Below are positions 6,861 through 6,957 of a DNA stretch of 6,957 nucleotides, piece by piece; positions within the stretch are counted from its first letter, which is position 1; each line of letters begins with the position of its first letter. The stretch lies in assembly GCA_030450535.1 (NCBI GenBank), contig JAKDIK010000144.1, positions 1-6,957 of the forward strand. The letters are read 5' to 3'. The notes below the pieces were generated by a model. It did not search any database, was not told the DNA's origin, and saw only the letters and a program-made list of their open reading frames with translations. The DNA is from Propionibacteriaceae bacterium (GTDB taxonomy: Bacteria; Actinomycetota; Actinomycetes; Propionibacteriales; Propionibacteriaceae). Made by a program: the position numbers and the translations under genes.

Positions 6861-6867
6861 TCCTCCC
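6861..6867 (-). promoter_or_regulatory. Strong ribosome binding site of the MFS transporter gene
   Basis: Read on the minus strand, GGGAGGA is followed by a 6-base spacer (GAGAGC) and the GTG start at 6854. It is the best Shine-Dalgarno match in the window and fixes the transporter start. Confidence 0.7.
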
Positions 6868-6891
6868 GGCCGGCTGCATCCGCCCGCGCCG

Positions 6892-6897
6892 AGCCTA
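6892..6897 (-). promoter_or_regulatory. Candidate -10 promoter element upstream of the transporter-crtU pair
   Basis: On the minus strand TAGGCT fits the TAnnnT pattern of actinobacterial -10 elements and lies 37 bases before the GTG start. The nearest -35-like hexamer, TTGCGG (6925-6920), is 22 bases away, too far for a standard spacer, so support is weak. The remainder of 6855-6957 shows no gene. Confidence 0.3.
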
Positions 6898-6957
6898 GCG
6901 CCACCCCGCCTGCCCCCCGCCGCAAGGGCGCCCGGCCCAAGAGGGCGATCCGCGCCC

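Noticed and set aside
6926..6957. Inverted repeat GGGCGC...GCGCCC with an inner GCCC-AAGA-GGGC hairpin at the right edge
   Set aside because: Short arms in very GC-rich DNA arise easily by chance, there is no T-run, and the structure is cut by the window edge.

Overview
The window is a carotenoid biosynthesis locus from a high-GC actinobacterium. By eye the DNA is roughly 70% G+C, with strong G/C preference at third codon positions, frequent GTG starts and gene ends overlapping by 4 bases. The protein motifs are of actinobacterial type, and Micrococcales (for example a Microbacteriaceae-like organism) seems plausible, but the sequence does not settle the genus.

Layout. The left arm runs on the + strand (1-4040). 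It begins inside a reading frame whose visible N-terminal end is the C-terminus of a type 1 isopentenyl-diphosphate isomerase (Idi) and which continues without a stop into a complete geranylgeranyl diphosphate synthase (CrtE), so the two appear fused. Phytoene desaturase crtI (1224-2699) and phytoene synthase crtB (2696-3586) follow, each overlapping the previous gene by 4 bases. A small gene of unknown function (3636-4040) lies 49 bases further on. The right arm runs on the - strand and converges on the left. An MFS transporter of the CynX/NimT type (5640-6854) is read first, and 10 bases after its stop comes crtU (4115-5629), encoding an isorenieratene synthase-type carotene desaturase/methyltransferase. 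The arms meet in a 74-base gap holding a GC-rich hairpin. The last 103 bases (6855-6957) are the upstream region of the transporter, with a strong ribosome binding site and a weak promoter candidate.

How the genes work together. Idi supplies DMAPP from IPP, CrtE extends it to GGPP, CrtB condenses two GGPP to phytoene, CrtI desaturates phytoene towards lycopene, and CrtU aromatises beta-type end rings to phi rings (isorenieratene or a related aryl carotenoid). The step between lycopene and the CrtU substrate, a lycopene cyclase (crtY or crtYc/crtYd), is not in the window. It must lie outside, or the end product is different.

The most notable points are the apparent Idi-CrtE fusion, the missing cyclase, the transporter coupled to crtU, and the unknown conserved-looking gene inside the locus. 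No RNA genes, mobile elements, CRISPR arrays or phage features were seen.
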